This document shows positions 16,787 to 26,550 of a DNA stretch of 64,000 bases, one piece after another (the stretch's first letter is position 1; every line of letters begins with the position of its first letter). Origin of the DNA: Methanobrevibacter sp. YE315. GTDB taxonomy: Archaea; Methanobacteriota; Methanobacteria; Methanobacteriales; Methanobacteriaceae. Below the pieces are notes generated by a model. The model saw nothing but the letters and a program-made list of their open reading frames with translations, had not been told where the DNA came from and ran no database searches. A program made the translations under genes and the position numbers. The DNA lies in assembly GCF_001548675.1 (NCBI RefSeq), contig NZ_CP010834.1, forward strand, positions 1,647,501 through 1,711,500, written 5' to 3'.

Positions 16787-19720
16787 TTAGAATGAAAGAC
16801 TTGAATAATAGCCGTGAAGACTATAAGAGTTCGTATTCCAATTAGCTATAGTTCCTAACGAATTTCTATTACTAGTTGTATCACTTACAATCCAATAGTT
16901 TCCGACCAATACTTGGGCCCATACGTGACCATAGGTACTTCCACTACTGAATGTACATGTACCGTGCGCATATCTAGCAGGGAGCTTAGCTGCCCTATAC
17001 AATGCTACTGACAAGTGTGCTTGATCTACACAATTTCCAGTTTTTGCACTTAATGTACCTGCGGCACCATATTTGGTATCATAATAGAAACTATATGAAA
17101 TATAATCCCTGACATAGTTATAAATTGCTCTGGCTTTAGCTGCATCACTAGTTAATCCACTAGTTAATTTATTAGCTAACGCTTTAATTTGAGCATTATT
17201 AACTTGACAGTTAGTGGACGCTGCTAAGTACGGTGCTAAATTAGAGATTGTGTTTGGAATTCCTGAAACCGCTGAACTGTCACCATATAAAGCCTTAATA
17301 GCAACATATGATGGCATTACTTTTTCATTACCATAAAATGCAACAACACGTGCGAAAGCATATACAACACCTTCATAACCAATTGTTCCAAGACTGGAAG
17401 GTACTGAATTAGGCATCACACCTGTAGAATCAGCAGTTTTCACAACACTATTAGCAACAGCAAGATAATTATAAAGATTACCTAAAGAATATGCGACTAT
17501 CGGATTTTTAGGATTACCAACCTTTATAATAGGAATTGCAGTAGTTTTACCTGCTTTTAAATTTATAATTGCTTTTGAAGCCAAGTATAAATACTGTGCA
17601 GTAGTTAAGGTATTTGTTCCTACTTTAACTGAAGTAGGCAATTTGTAATTTGCTTCAATATAGGATTTAACTGTTTTAGATGCGGCAATCAATTGGCTAA
17701 TTGTAACGGTATCTAAAACTTCAATTTTAGATGTACCACTATATTTTTCATGAGTATAAGTAATACTATGCACGCCTTTAGATAAAACACCTAAATTAAC
17801 TTTAGCATTACCATTTGAATCAGTTTTTGCATTATAAGTTTTTCCGTCCATTTTAAATACAACATTTGCATTTTGAATTGGCTTGTCATTATAATTCAAC
17901 AACTGAACTGAATAAGTGGCACTGCTTCCAGAAGCTACATAAGTATTTTGAGCTACAAATTTAGTTCCATTAACTATTACATATTCCTTTAATGTAGCAG
18001 AAGTATGATAATCATCATCAACAACTGCAACAGTCGGGTAATAACCGATTACAAGACCGATATTATATATGATTTTACCGTTTGCATCAGTTACCTTAGG
18101 ATAAGTCACTGTATGAATTGTAAATTTAACAGTAGCTCCTTTAAGAGGCTTACCGTCTTTGGTTTTAACTGTGACATTATAAGAAGAACCATCTTTATAG
18201 TTCATGAATAAGTTACCCGCGGATATTAACACAGTTTGTTTAGAAATAGTGATAGTGTTTGAACCACTATTATAATTATCATTACCATAAACACCTGCCT
18301 GGAATTTAACAGTGTAAGTACCAGGTTTTAAATTACCTACAGTCAAATAGGCAACCCCTTTGGAGTTGGTCTTTTGAGCATATGTTTTTCCGTTAAGTGT
18401 AAATTTCACATCAAGGTTAGTTAAAGGTTTGTCGTTCTTATCTTTCACTGTAACTGCAAATTTGGATCCATCACCATATTCCATTTTCAAAGCTGAAGAC
18501 TGGAGTTTTGTTGTTGGATTCCTAACATGTAGTGTTCCGGATCCAGAACCCGGACCAAATAAATGATCCCCTTCAAATTTATAACTAATTTTATAAGTGC
18601 CTATAGAAAGATTAGGAATGGAAAATCTTGCTTTTCCTTCATTATCAGTCTTAGTGACTACTTGTTTATTGTTGAATGTGAAAATAACGGTTTTGCCTGT
18701 AAGTATGGTGTTGTGGTTTGATTTTAAGAGTACAGTATATTTAGACTGAGTGTTAGGGGTTAGATAGGTATCAGCAGCATGTTCTAGAACTGAACCATCT
18801 TTTTTAGATATAACAGTATTAGATGCTTTTTCCAATGAATACGGGTTAACTGTATCAATGGAATAAGTACCTGGAGCTAAATTTACATTTAATGTAGTCC
18901 TACCATTCGCATCAGTGGTTTTTGTATATGTTACACCGTGAATGGTTAATGAAACATTAGTATTTGCTAATGGATCATTATCTTTCCAATATTGTACCTT
19001 ATAAACAGACACATATCCGTAGTATTTTTTAATATCATTACCAATAACAGATGATAAAACATTAACTTTTGTTGCAAGATAAGAGTTTCTGTAGTTAGAA
19101 TTACCTTTATAAGTTATTGCAACATTATAAGCTCCAATAGGCAATGCAGCAGTTTTTATTAATGCAACACCAGCACTATTTGTAACAGCATAATAGGTAT
19201 GCGCCTTAACTGTCAAAGAGATATTTTGATTTTTAACCGCATTACCTTTCTCATCTTTCAAAGTTACTTTGAAAGATGTAGCTGATTTTCCATAATGAGT
19301 ATCAGATACTGTTAAATTTGTTGGTACTTTTGCAGTAGCTGCAAGAGAACTATCTTTGCTTGATGAAGCGGATAAAACATTTTTTCCGCTAGAAACACTA
19401 ATTTTATCAGAGCCTACACTATTATTGGAAGATTGAACTTGCCCGCAATTATCCTCATAACAGCTTTTTAAAACAGCAGTATTAGAATAACTATTTAAAT
19501 CATCATCATGAGAATTAACTAAAATAGTCTCTGAGATAGAATCCTCGCTAGAAACTTCTAATTTATTTTCGGCAGACAATGCCTGAGCATCACCTGATAT
19601 TAAATTTGAATCTTCTGTATTTGAAACATTACCCAAATCCGCTGCAGCAACAACTCCCATTAAACAGACAATTACCAAAACAACAGCAGAAATAAATAAT
19701 GCCCTATTTTTTATCGAAAT
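16787..19720 (-). CDS. Secreted Ig-repeat protein with pseudomurein-binding repeat and transglutaminase-type endoisopeptidase domain
   Basis: About 977 residues. A signal peptide (SIKNRALFISAVVLVIVC...) is followed by a polar segment, six Ig/big-like repeats of about 80 residues (about 120-670), a pseudomurein-binding repeat (near TVTISQLIAASKTVKSYIEA) and a C-terminal transglutaminase-fold domain. The catalytic triad is visible as Cys in GNCVDQ, His in YGHVWAQ and Asp in VSDTTS. The last two domains match the pseudomurein endoisopeptidases PeiW/PeiP, so it may trim the cell's own pseudomurein or act on competitors. No ATG, GTG or TTG sits at the expected start; ATT at 19718-19720 follows GAGGTGG at ideal spacing and restores a full signal peptide. 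A TTG at 19676-19678 would cut that peptide. Confidence 0.85.
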   Translation of the reverse strand: MSIKNRALFISAVVLVIVCLMGVVAAADLGNVSNTEDSNLISGDAQALSAENKLEVSSEDSISETILVNSHDDDLNSYSNTAVLKSCYEDNCGQVQSSNNSVGSDKISVSSGKNVLSASSSKDSSLAATAKVPTNLTVSDTHYGKSATSFKVTLKDEKGNAVKNQNISLTVKAHTYYAVTNSAGVALIKTAALPIGAYNVAITYKGNSNYRNSYLATKVNVLSSVIGNDIKKYYGYVSVYKVQYWKDNDPLANTNVSLTIHGVTYTKTTDANGRTTLNVNLAPGTYSIDTVNPYSLEKASNTVISKKDGSVLEHAADTYLTPNTQSKYTVLLKSNHNTILTGKTVIFTFNNKQVVTKTDNEGKARFSIPNLSIGTYKISYKFEGDHLFGPGSGSGTLHVRNPTTKLQSSALKMEYGDGSKFAVTVKDKNDKPLTNLDVKFTLNGKTYAQKTNSKGVAYLTVGNLKPGTYTVKFQAGVYGNDNYNSGSNTITISKQTVLISAGNLFMNYKDGSSYNVTVKTKDGKPLKGATVKFTIHTVTYPKVTDANGKIIYNIGLVIGYYPTVAVVDDDYHTSATLKEYVIVNGTKFVAQNTYVASGSSATYSVQLLNYNDKPIQNANVVFKMDGKTYNAKTDSNGNAKVNLGVLSKGVHSITYTHEKYSGTSKIEVLDTVTISQLIAASKTVKSYIEANYKLPTSVKVGTNTLTTAQYLYLASKAIINLKAGKTTAIPIIKVGNPKNPIVAYSLGNLYNYLAVANSVVKTADSTGVMPNSVPSSLGTIGYEGVVYAFARVVAFYGNEKVMPSYVAIKALYGDSSAVSGIPNTISNLAPYLAASTNCQVNNAQIKALANKLTSGLTSDAAKARAIYNYVRDYISYSFYYDTKYGAAGTLSAKTGNCVDQAHLSVALYRAAKLPARYAHGTCTFSSGSTYGHVWAQVLVGNYWIVSDTTSNRNSLGTIANWNTNSYSLHGYYSSLSF

Positions 19721-20183
19721 TTTTCCACCTCTTGGTTCTCATTACGAAAATTTTATAGTAAAATATGATATATACTAAAATATAGTAATTCATAATGAGT
19801 GGATAAAGATATATAATTTTATCTTATATAAATGTTTTTAAAACTTTAAAATTTAAAAAAGAGTTTAAAAACAATCAAATTAATCAAAATAAGCTAAAAC
19901 CATGTATTAATTTAAATTAAAAGAAAAATTATATTGAAATTCAATTATATAAGATAAAATAGCTTGAATTTAATCAAAATAAAGAACAATCAAATAAAAA
20001 ATAAAATTTAAATTTAATGAGCTTTTATAATTGAAATAAATGAAAATTCTCTTTCAATAATAAAAATAGATGAATTTTTAAGTCAATTAGAAAAAATAAC
20101 TCGATTCAAGAATATAAAATTAAAAATAACCAATTAAATTCAAAAAAATAAAAAAAGTAAAAAAAGCAAAAAAAGTTGATTCA
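19721..20183. promoter_or_regulatory. AT-rich divergent promoter region
   Basis: About 460 bases between the divergent secreted peptidase and radical SAM genes. Close to the peptidase gene are the ribosome binding site (19725-19733) and TATA-like stretches with partly symmetric TAGTA/TACTA half-sites (about 19755-19790), which may be regulator sites. The remainder to 20183 is almost entirely A/T and holds no credible gene. Confidence 0.4.
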
Positions 20184-21743
20184 ATGCTGTATGAAAAAAA
20201 TATTTATAAAAAAAATCATAAAAAAATCGATATTAAGCTAGGATTAGCCTATCCAAATATTTACCGCACAGCAATGTCCTCGTTAGGTTACAATATATTG
20301 TATAATCAGATTAATGAACGGGAAAACACTTTATGTGAACGGATAATTTTTCCTAGCACAAAATCAATTGAATCAAATACTCCAAGCAAATATTTCGACA
20401 TATTAAGCTTTTCTCTTCAATTTGAAGAAGACTATTTTAACGTATTAGACATGCTTAAAAGGGCAGAAATACCATTGAAAAGAAAAGACCGAACAAAAGA
20501 TGATCCTCTCATTATTGCAGGAGGTCCATGCGCAACCGCAAACCCCATGCCACTTTCAGATTATATTGATATTTTCATAATAGGTGAGGGTGAATATATT
20601 TTGGATAAATTTTTAGACACATATCTTGAAACAGAAGCCGGAAGCCTTGAAGAATTTTTGGACTTGCCCGGAATTTATATTCCCGAATATAACAACAAGA
20701 CAAAAATAAATATTGTGGACGACATGAACAATGCCTACCATATCACTGAACCAATAATCAGCCAAAGCGATGACGAGGAATATCAAACAATTTTCAACAA
20801 CTCAATAATGCTAAATGTTTCAAGGGGATGTACACGAGGTTGCAGATTCTGCATGTCAAGTTATCTTTACAGACCCATGAGGCAGACAGACTATAAAAAA
20901 CTAATTGACCTCGCAATAAAGAACCGTGAAAATACCGGACTGAATAAGGTTACATTAATAGGTGCTGCGGTTTCAGATTATGGTGATTTGGAAAAGTTAA
21001 TACAAGGTTTGGAAAATGAAGGCTTTCAGATTTCAACACCATCTTTAAGAATTGAATCTATTACAAAAGAAACATTAGAATCACTCAAGAGAAGTGGACT
21101 CAAAACAATTACCCTTGCACCAGAATCAATCGGCCGATTGAGAAAAGTCATAAATAAGGAGATACTGGAAGAGCAAATTTTTACAGTAATAAAAAATGCA
21201 ATTGAATTGGATTTTAAAATTAAATTATATTTTTTAATTGGCATACCTGGAGAAACTAAAGAGGACATTGAGGAACTTTGCAGGTACATGAAAAAGATAG
21301 CTAATATGCACACTAACATTCGGAATGTGAAATTTAGCATCAATCCTGTTATTCCAAAACCCCACACTCCTCTACAATGGGAGCCTTATGATTTTAAAGA
21401 TATAAAAAACAAAACCCGATATATTAAGAAGGAAATGAAAAAATATAACATAAAGTGCGAAAGTCCTAAAAAAGGATTGGTTCAGTATATATTGTCTTGT
21501 GGAAATAGGGACATTGGTGCAATTATTGAGAAATCTTTAACAAAACAGCCTACATTGAAAGAATGGAAAGAACATATGCCCAAATATAATATTGATGATA
21601 CACTACCTTGGAACAATATTGATGTGGGCGTGAATGAAAGATTTCTAAAAATAGAAAACAGACGATTGAGAAATTTGAAGCAAACACCATGGTGTGAAAT
21701 CGGTCCATGCTATAACTGTGGTGCATGTGAAAATAATTTCTAG
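20184..21743 (+). CDS. B12-binding-type radical SAM protein
   Basis: A 519-residue protein. An N-terminal cobalamin-binding-like domain (about 10-150, with LIIAGGPCATANP and IIGEGE) precedes a radical SAM TIM barrel. The cluster motif is CTRGCRFC (about residues 213-220), and SAM-binding features such as LIGAAVSDYG and FLIGIPGETKED follow. The C-terminus ends with CEIGPCYNCGACENN, a possible second cluster or zinc site. It belongs to the COG1032 group, whose archaeal members have no assigned reaction that I can name. No strong ribosome binding site precedes the ATG. Confidence 0.78.
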   Translation: MLYEKNIYKKNHKKIDIKLGLAYPNIYRTAMSSLGYNILYNQINERENTLCERIIFPSTKSIESNTPSKYFDILSFSLQFEEDYFNVLDMLKRAEIPLKRKDRTKDDPLIIAGGPCATANPMPLSDYIDIFIIGEGEYILDKFLDTYLETEAGSLEEFLDLPGIYIPEYNNKTKINIVDDMNNAYHITEPIISQSDDEEYQTIFNNSIMLNVSRGCTRGCRFCMSSYLYRPMRQTDYKKLIDLAIKNRENTGLNKVTLIGAAVSDYGDLEKLIQGLENEGFQISTPSLRIESITKETLESLKRSGLKTITLAPESIGRLRKVINKEILEEQIFTVIKNAIELDFKIKLYFLIGIPGETKEDIEELCRYMKKIANMHTNIRNVKFSINPVIPKPHTPLQWEPYDFKDIKNKTRYIKKEMKKYNIKCESPKKGLVQYILSCGNRDIGAIIEKSLTKQPTLKEWKEHMPKYNIDDTLPWNNIDVGVNERFLKIENRRLRNLKQTPWCEIGPCYNCGACENNF

Positions 21744-21796
21744 AAAAAAATAAATTTACTATAATAATTATATATAATATACAAGAGGCAAAATTT

Positions 21797-22915
21797 ATGA
21801 TTAATCCAGCAAATAGAACAAAAACAATTGAATTATCATTGATAAGAAAAATGTTTGAAGTGACAAATCCTAACGCAATCAACTTAGGAATTGGCGAACC
21901 TGATTTTGATGTCCCTAAAAACATTAAGCAAGCTATGAAAAATTCAATCGATGAAAATGATACACATTATACTCCTAACAAAGGATACATTGAATTAAGA
22001 GAAGAGATAGTTAAGAAATTTAAAAATGATAATGGAATCAATACAAATCCGGACAACATCATTGTAACTGCAGGTGCTAGTGAAGGATTATTCCTATGTG
22101 CCCAAGCATTCATAGAAAAAGGTGATGAAGTACTTCTTCCAGATCCAGGTTTTCTGTCATATGAAGCTTGTGTAAAAATAGCTGATGGAACAATCGTTCC
22201 CGTTGACTGCACAATGGAAAATGAATTTAAAATAAAAGCAGAAGATGTTGAAGAAAAAATAACCGATAAGACAAAAGCAATCGTTTTAAATTCACCATCA
22301 AATCCAACTGGAGCAGTTATGGAAAAAGAAGATGTGAAGGCAATAGCTGACTTATCAATGGATAAAAATTTCTTAATCATATCCGATGAGATTTACGAAA
22401 AGATAATTTATGATAAAAAGCATTATTCACCTGCAAAATACAGTGATAATGTAATTACATTAAACGGATTTTCAAAAACATATGCAATGACTGGTCTTAG
22501 AATAGGATATTTGACCGCTAATGAGAATTATATCGAAGAAATGCTCAAGATACACCAATACAACATTGCATGTGCAAGTACAACTTCACAAAGGGGCGCT
22601 TACGAAGCATTAATCGGCCCTCAAGATGAAGTGAATAAGATGGTTGATGAATTCCAAAGAAGACGTGATTTAATAGTTACCCGTTTAAACGACATGGGAT
22701 ATGAAACTGTGAATGCTGAAGGTGCATTTTACGTATTCCCAAAAATTGAAGATGAGAACTTCGTATTGAAAGCAGCAAAAGAAGGCGTAATCACTGTTCC
22801 GGGAATAGCATTTGGATCAAACGGTAAGAATCATGTACGTATGTCTTATGCAAATTCCTATGAAAACATTGAAAAAGCCATGGACATTTTAGAAGAGCGT
22901 GTAGTTAATGGATGA
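21797..22915 (+). CDS. Class I/II PLP aminotransferase (aspartate-type)
   Basis: A 372-residue fold-type I aminotransferase with NLGIGEPDFDVP, NSPSNPTGAVM (substrate/PLP asparagine), SDEIYEKI and the Schiff-base lysine in NGFSKTYAMTGLRIGY. It most resembles archaeal aspartate/aromatic aminotransferases; exact substrate preference cannot be read. GAGGCAAAA lies before the ATG. Its last codons overlap the start of the next gene by 8 bp, implying coupling with the CDF transporter, which is probably incidental to function. Confidence 0.88.
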   Translation: MINPANRTKTIELSLIRKMFEVTNPNAINLGIGEPDFDVPKNIKQAMKNSIDENDTHYTPNKGYIELREEIVKKFKNDNGINTNPDNIIVTAGASEGLFLCAQAFIEKGDEVLLPDPGFLSYEACVKIADGTIVPVDCTMENEFKIKAEDVEEKITDKTKAIVLNSPSNPTGAVMEKEDVKAIADLSMDKNFLIISDEIYEKIIYDKKHYSPAKYSDNVITLNGFSKTYAMTGLRIGYLTANENYIEEMLKIHQYNIACASTTSQRGAYEALIGPQDEVNKMVDEFQRRRDLIVTRLNDMGYETVNAEGAFYVFPKIEDENFVLKAAKEGVITVPGIAFGSNGKNHVRMSYANSYENIEKAMDILEERVVNG

Positions 22916-23822
22916 ATTGAGATATAAAGGCGGGAGAAAAGCGGCGATAGTAGCCATTGTTGCAAATTGCTTTTTGACCTTTTTTAATATACTTGTTGGA
23001 TTAATGTCTGGAAGTTATGCATTGGTTTCTGAAGGAGCCCATACCTTATCCGATGTTGCAACTTCAATCATTGCATTTATTGGCTTTAAAATAGGTCAAA
23101 AACCTGCAGATAAAGAGCATCCTCTTGGCCATGGCCGTGCAGAAGCCATAAGCGGTTTGGTTATTGTATTATTTTTAGCAATGGTTTCCTATGAAATAAT
23201 TACCGGAGCAATAGTTAAAATAATCAATCCATCACTTATCACCATTCCCGATGTTTATGCCGCAATAATGGCCGTTTTTGGAATTTTCGTAAATTATGCA
23301 ATCAGTAATTATATTATAAGTATTGGAAAGGAAATTAATAGCCCCGCCATAATAGCTGATGGAAAACATCAAAAGACTGATATTTTCTCATCAATTGCCG
23401 TTTTGGTTGGTGTAATAGTCTCCAATATAGGATTTCCAATACTTGATCCGATTGTAGGATTGATAATTGGATTATTGATTTTAAAAACTGCCTATGAAAT
23501 AGGAAAAGAAAATATTGATAATATCATGGGCAAAATCCCATCAGAAAAATTAATCAGAAAAATTGAAAGAATAGCCAATTCAACTCCAAATGCACATAAT
23601 GCCCACAACATTAAAGTGGATTATTTAGGTTCTTATGCAACAGTGACACTGCATATTGAAGTTGACGGGAACATGACTGTTGATGAAGCTCATAAAATCA
23701 TTCACATAGTACAGAACAATATTGTAAACAAAATACCAATCATAAAATCAGCTACAGTTCATGCATGTCCAATCGGATTAGAATATAACCATGCCCAAGA
23801 AATAGATGAATCATATAATTAA
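22908..23822 (+). CDS. Cation diffusion facilitator (CDF) efflux transporter, second copy
   Basis: A 304-residue CDF-family metal/proton antiporter, paralogous to the protein at 1838-2710. Metal-site residues are seen in EGAHTLSDV and ADGKHQKTD, and the extra motif HPLGHGRAEAI carries histidines that the other copy replaces (FPIGYGRADAI), so metal preference may differ between the two. A C-terminal cytoplasmic domain (about 205-295) ends with a polar tail. It overlaps the aminotransferase gene. Confidence 0.9.
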   Translation: MDELRYKGGRKAAIVAIVANCFLTFFNILVGLMSGSYALVSEGAHTLSDVATSIIAFIGFKIGQKPADKEHPLGHGRAEAISGLVIVLFLAMVSYEIITGAIVKIINPSLITIPDVYAAIMAVFGIFVNYAISNYIISIGKEINSPAIIADGKHQKTDIFSSIAVLVGVIVSNIGFPILDPIVGLIIGLLILKTAYEIGKENIDNIMGKIPSEKLIRKIERIANSTPNAHNAHNIKVDYLGSYATVTLHIEVDGNMTVDEAHKIIHIVQNNIVNKIPIIKSATVHACPIGLEYNHAQEIDESYN

Positions 23823-23824
23823 AA

Positions 23825-23908
23825 CGCCGGGACCGGGATTTGAACCCGGGTGATCATAAGATCATCGGATTAGCAGTCCGACGCCGTACCTGGCTGGGCC
23901 ATCCCGAC
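23825..23908 (-). tRNA. tRNA-Ser(GCT)
   Basis: An 84-nt cloverleaf on the minus strand. The acceptor stem GTCGGGA pairs with TCCCGGC, with discriminator G. The anticodon stem-loop CGGACTGCTAATCCG has anticodon GCT (AGC at 23872-23874 on the plus strand). A long variable arm TGATCTTATGATCA identifies a serine tRNA, and the T arm contains GGTTCAAATCC. No CCA is encoded; a T-run follows. A TATA-like CATATAA near 23931-23937 is about 26 nt upstream of the 5' end. Confidence 0.97.
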
Positions 23909-23988
23909 AATTAAAAAACAGTATAATAAATTATATGTTAAAACTTATTTATAAACTTAATTATTTATATAAATGGCATGTTCAAAAG

Positions 23989-24282
23989 TGGACTAATCTT
24001 AAAAATATAAGTGATCTAAAAAACTCAACTCCACCCCGGGATTCTACAAGCATTGAAATGTTAATAGTAAAGCTGCTCCCTTCCGGGCCTGACCCGTTCC
24101 TATATCGAAGATGACTTATTTTTACCCTCCAGTAAAAATCTCACCACCACCAATCCTGCAGGACGAGGTTTCTATGCTGTTTTTTCTAGGCTTATATCCT
24201 CTTGAAAAGCCGCCTTTTGAACTTCGACTGCACCAAAGGGGGTGTGTGCTTACAGAGGACCCCTAACCCTCCAGTCTAGCCA
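23989..24282 (-). ncRNA. ffs: Signal recognition particle 7S RNA
   Basis: The minus strand carries the universally conserved SRP domain IV core, GGTCAGGCCCGGAAGGGAGC (near 24080-24100), within a roughly 290-nt structured GC-richer segment. The ends can be placed because GGCTAGACT near 24281 can pair with AGATTAGTCC near 23990-23999, closing helix 1 as archaeal SRP RNAs do. A TATA box at 24304-24312 sits about 26 nt upstream of the proposed 5' end. It lies just upstream of the tRNA-Ser gene on the same strand. End coordinates are good to a few nucleotides. Confidence 0.95.
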
Positions 24283-24303
24283 ATCTAATTTTTGGATTTA
24301 ATA

Positions 24304-24312
24304 TTATATAAA
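24304..24312 (-). promoter_or_regulatory. TATA box of the SRP RNA gene
   Basis: TTTATATAA on the minus strand, 25-27 nt upstream of the 5' end of 7S RNA deduced independently from helix 1. The usual archaeal TATA-to-start spacing supports both assignments. Confidence 0.75.
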
Positions 24313-24460
24313 TGTTATCAAAAAACTAATCTTGGAAATAAAAATAATTACAGTAAATAAATTAAAAATTAAAAATCAAGATTTTCTAGAAAAAAATATT
24401 ATTATAGTAACTAATTATAAAACCTTTAAATTAAAAAAAAGAGAAAAATAATAAATTAAA

Positions 24461-24850
24461 TTATAAAATCTCTTGTATTATATCTCCATCAGAAATAATA
24501 CCTACTAATTTATCATTTTCTAAAACAGGGAGTTGATTTAATATGCCTGAAGAGGAAACACCTTCCTTCATTATCTTAACAGCTTCTTCAAGAGAATCTT
24601 CTGGAGAAACTGTAACTACAGGTTTAATCATTATTTCTTTAACACTTGTGCCTAATTCATACTTATCCAATATCAAATTATGGCCCACATCTGTTGCAGT
24701 AATAATGCCCACAAGCTTATCGTCTTCCACTACTGGAAGAGAGCTGATTTTATGTTTCATCAATTTTTCAAATGCGCATATAACATCAACATCAGGTGTT
24801 GTTGTAATCACATCAGAAGTCATTATTTCTTTAACTTTCTTGTTCAACAT
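24461..24850 (-). CDS. Two-CBS-domain protein
   Basis: A 129-residue protein made of two CBS motifs (KVKEIMTSDVITTTPD... and VKEIMIKPVVTVSPED...), each ending in a LVGIIxxxD strand. Paired CBS domains bind adenine nucleotides or SAM and usually regulate a partner. The start MLNKK at 24850 is chosen because GGAGG sits 7 nt upstream; a longer reading would overlap the upstream gene more. The remaining 20-bp overlap with the 2-phosphoglycerate kinase gene suggests coupled translation, so regulation of that enzyme or its pathway is a reasonable guess. Confidence 0.88.
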   Translation of the reverse strand: MLNKKVKEIMTSDVITTTPDVDVICAFEKLMKHKISSLPVVEDDKLVGIITATDVGHNLILDKYELGTSVKEIMIKPVVTVSPEDSLEEAVKIMKEGVSSSGILNQLPVLENDKLVGIISDGDIIQEIL

Positions 24851-25742
24851 TGTCTTTGCCTCCGAATTTTTCGAGAATATCATTTACCATGATATCTATT
24901 GTTTCATTCATTTCCACATTATCAATTATGCGAGTATCATGAATTTTAGCTTGTTCAACTAAAAATTTTTGAGTTTTTCTTATTGAATCGAAATTATCCA
25001 TATATCTTTCGAGTGGTCGTTTAACCCAAGGTTGCCTACATCTTGAATAGAATCTCTGCTTATGAGATTCCTCATCATCAACAGTTAAGGTGAACATAAT
25101 TATATTATTATTTTCGATTAAATCCTTTCTAATGAATCCTGGAACAATATGCACACCTTCAATAATGGTACTTATCCCTTCCTTTACTGATCTTTCAATA
25201 ATAGCTTCTATGCCAACATTAACAACATCAACATGACTAATAAAACCTTCTATGACAGAATCTATCCTAATTGATGGTGTTCTCATGCTTTCATAAGCAT
25301 CAAAACTAGATTTATGAATAACAGGACTTAATTCCTTAGAAACTATCTTACGCATTACTTCACGAATCATATCCGTACTGATAAGATTCTTTAATCTAAG
25401 CCTGTTAGCCAATTCAAACGCCATGGAAGAGGTACCTACTCCTGAGGCTCCCCCGATTAATATGATAAGTGGTTCTTTAGAAATTCTAAGGGACCTCCAA
25501 TTTTCATATTTATCTGCAACTCTAGAATCGACTTTTTTTAGATGATTTAAAACAACACCAGCTAATTCATAGCTAGGAATTTCACTAATATCATTCATGA
25601 TTAATTCATTTTCAATATCACTAGCTATTTCATATGCTCTTTGAGATCCAATATCTGCAACGTTTAATGAACGAGACATTATCCCTTTAGAAAATGGTTC
25701 CTTGTATTTTTTGCCATCAACTTCTCCAGTAACCCAAATCAT
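24831..25742 (-). CDS. pgk2: 2-phosphoglycerate kinase
   Basis: A 303-residue kinase of the methanogen 2-phosphoglycerate kinase family (COG2074). An N-terminal ATP-cone-like segment (about 1-90, EPFSKGIMSRSL) precedes the P-loop ILIGGASGVGTSS (about residues 93-105) and downstream kinase motifs. It makes 2,3-diphosphoglycerate, precursor of cyclic 2,3-diphosphoglycerate, a solute and phosphate store of Methanobacteriales. The cyclising synthetase is not in the window. It is cotranscribed with the CBS protein. Confidence 0.88.
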   Translation of the reverse strand: MIWVTGEVDGKKYKEPFSKGIMSRSLNVADIGSQRAYEIASDIENELIMNDISEIPSYELAGVVLNHLKKVDSRVADKYENWRSLRISKEPLIILIGGASGVGTSSMAFELANRLRLKNLISTDMIREVMRKIVSKELSPVIHKSSFDAYESMRTPSIRIDSVIEGFISHVDVVNVGIEAIIERSVKEGISTIIEGVHIVPGFIRKDLIENNNIIMFTLTVDDEESHKQRFYSRCRQPWVKRPLERYMDNFDSIRKTQKFLVEQAKIHDTRIIDNVEMNETIDIMVNDILEKFGGKDNVEQES

Positions 25743-25851
25743 AATAATCCCCGTTTAGTATGGATATGGTTTAGTATATAAAATTAATATTTTATAAAAG
25801 TTGTTATTTAATTTAAATTAAGAAAAAAAAGAAAAAAAGGATAATAGATGA

Positions 25852-26541
25852 TTATTCATCTAATGAAATGATATTTATATCATAATTTGAGCCATCTTGA
25901 ATATCTATTAAAACAGCACCATTATCTTTAAGCATACCAGGATTTGCTACATCGGTAGTAGTTCCGATTTTTGAAAGAGATTTTGCTTCATGTATATGGC
26001 CGCAAAGATTGATTTCCGGTTCAAATTCATGAATGGATTTTAAAATTCCAGGACTGCCCACATGTTCTCCGTCTGAAACTCTGTCAGCATCAGTGTTGAA
26101 AGGTGGAGCATGAGTAACTAAAATCCTTACTTTAGGAATTTCAGTATTGTAAACATAATCATAATTAGCTAACAAATCATAGACTGCCCTATAAATTTTG
26201 TCGTCATCCATTTCACCGGGTGTGTCAAATGGGGTGGGATTGGAACCGCCAAATCCAAATAATATTGCATCCCCATATGCAACAATATTGTTATGGAGAC
26301 AGAATGCCACATCATTAATGGCATTGCAAATTCCGTTAGGGTCGCAATTACCTGGAATAGCTATTACGTCAACGCCACAATCTGCAATCTTGTTAATAAA
26401 GGTTTCAACAAAATCTAAAGGACCGAAATTAGTTAAATCCCCAAGAATTAAAACTAAATCAACATCATTATTATTCAAATATGCATACAAATTTTCATTT
26501 TCTTCGCCGTGTGCATCACTAATCGCTAAAATTTTTGTCAT
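25852..26541 (-). CDS. Calcineurin-like metallophosphoesterase
   Basis: A 229-residue phosphoesterase with the full metal-site set: ISDAHGEEN (DxH), LGDLTNFG (GD), PGNCD (GNxD), VTHAPP and LCGHIHEA (GHxH). It is expected to be a soluble dinuclear metal phosphodiesterase or phosphatase; the substrate is unknown. It starts 10 bp after the DUF2096-like gene on the same strand, forming an operon of three with the DUF749-like gene. Confidence 0.88.
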   Translation of the reverse strand: MTKILAISDAHGEENENLYAYLNNNDVDLVLILGDLTNFGPLDFVETFINKIADCGVDVIAIPGNCDPNGICNAINDVAFCLHNNIVAYGDAILFGFGGSNPTPFDTPGEMDDDKIYRAVYDLLANYDYVYNTEIPKVRILVTHAPPFNTDADRVSDGEHVGSPGILKSIHEFEPEINLCGHIHEAKSLSKIGTTTDVANPGMLKDNGAVLIDIQDGSNYDINIISLDE

Positions 26542-26550
26542 AAAATCACC

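Noticed and set aside
19740-20183. Possible small genes or replication origin in the AT-rich gap
   Set aside because: No origin recognition box pattern, Cdc6 gene or frame with ribosome binding site was seen; the region is simply A/T-rich.
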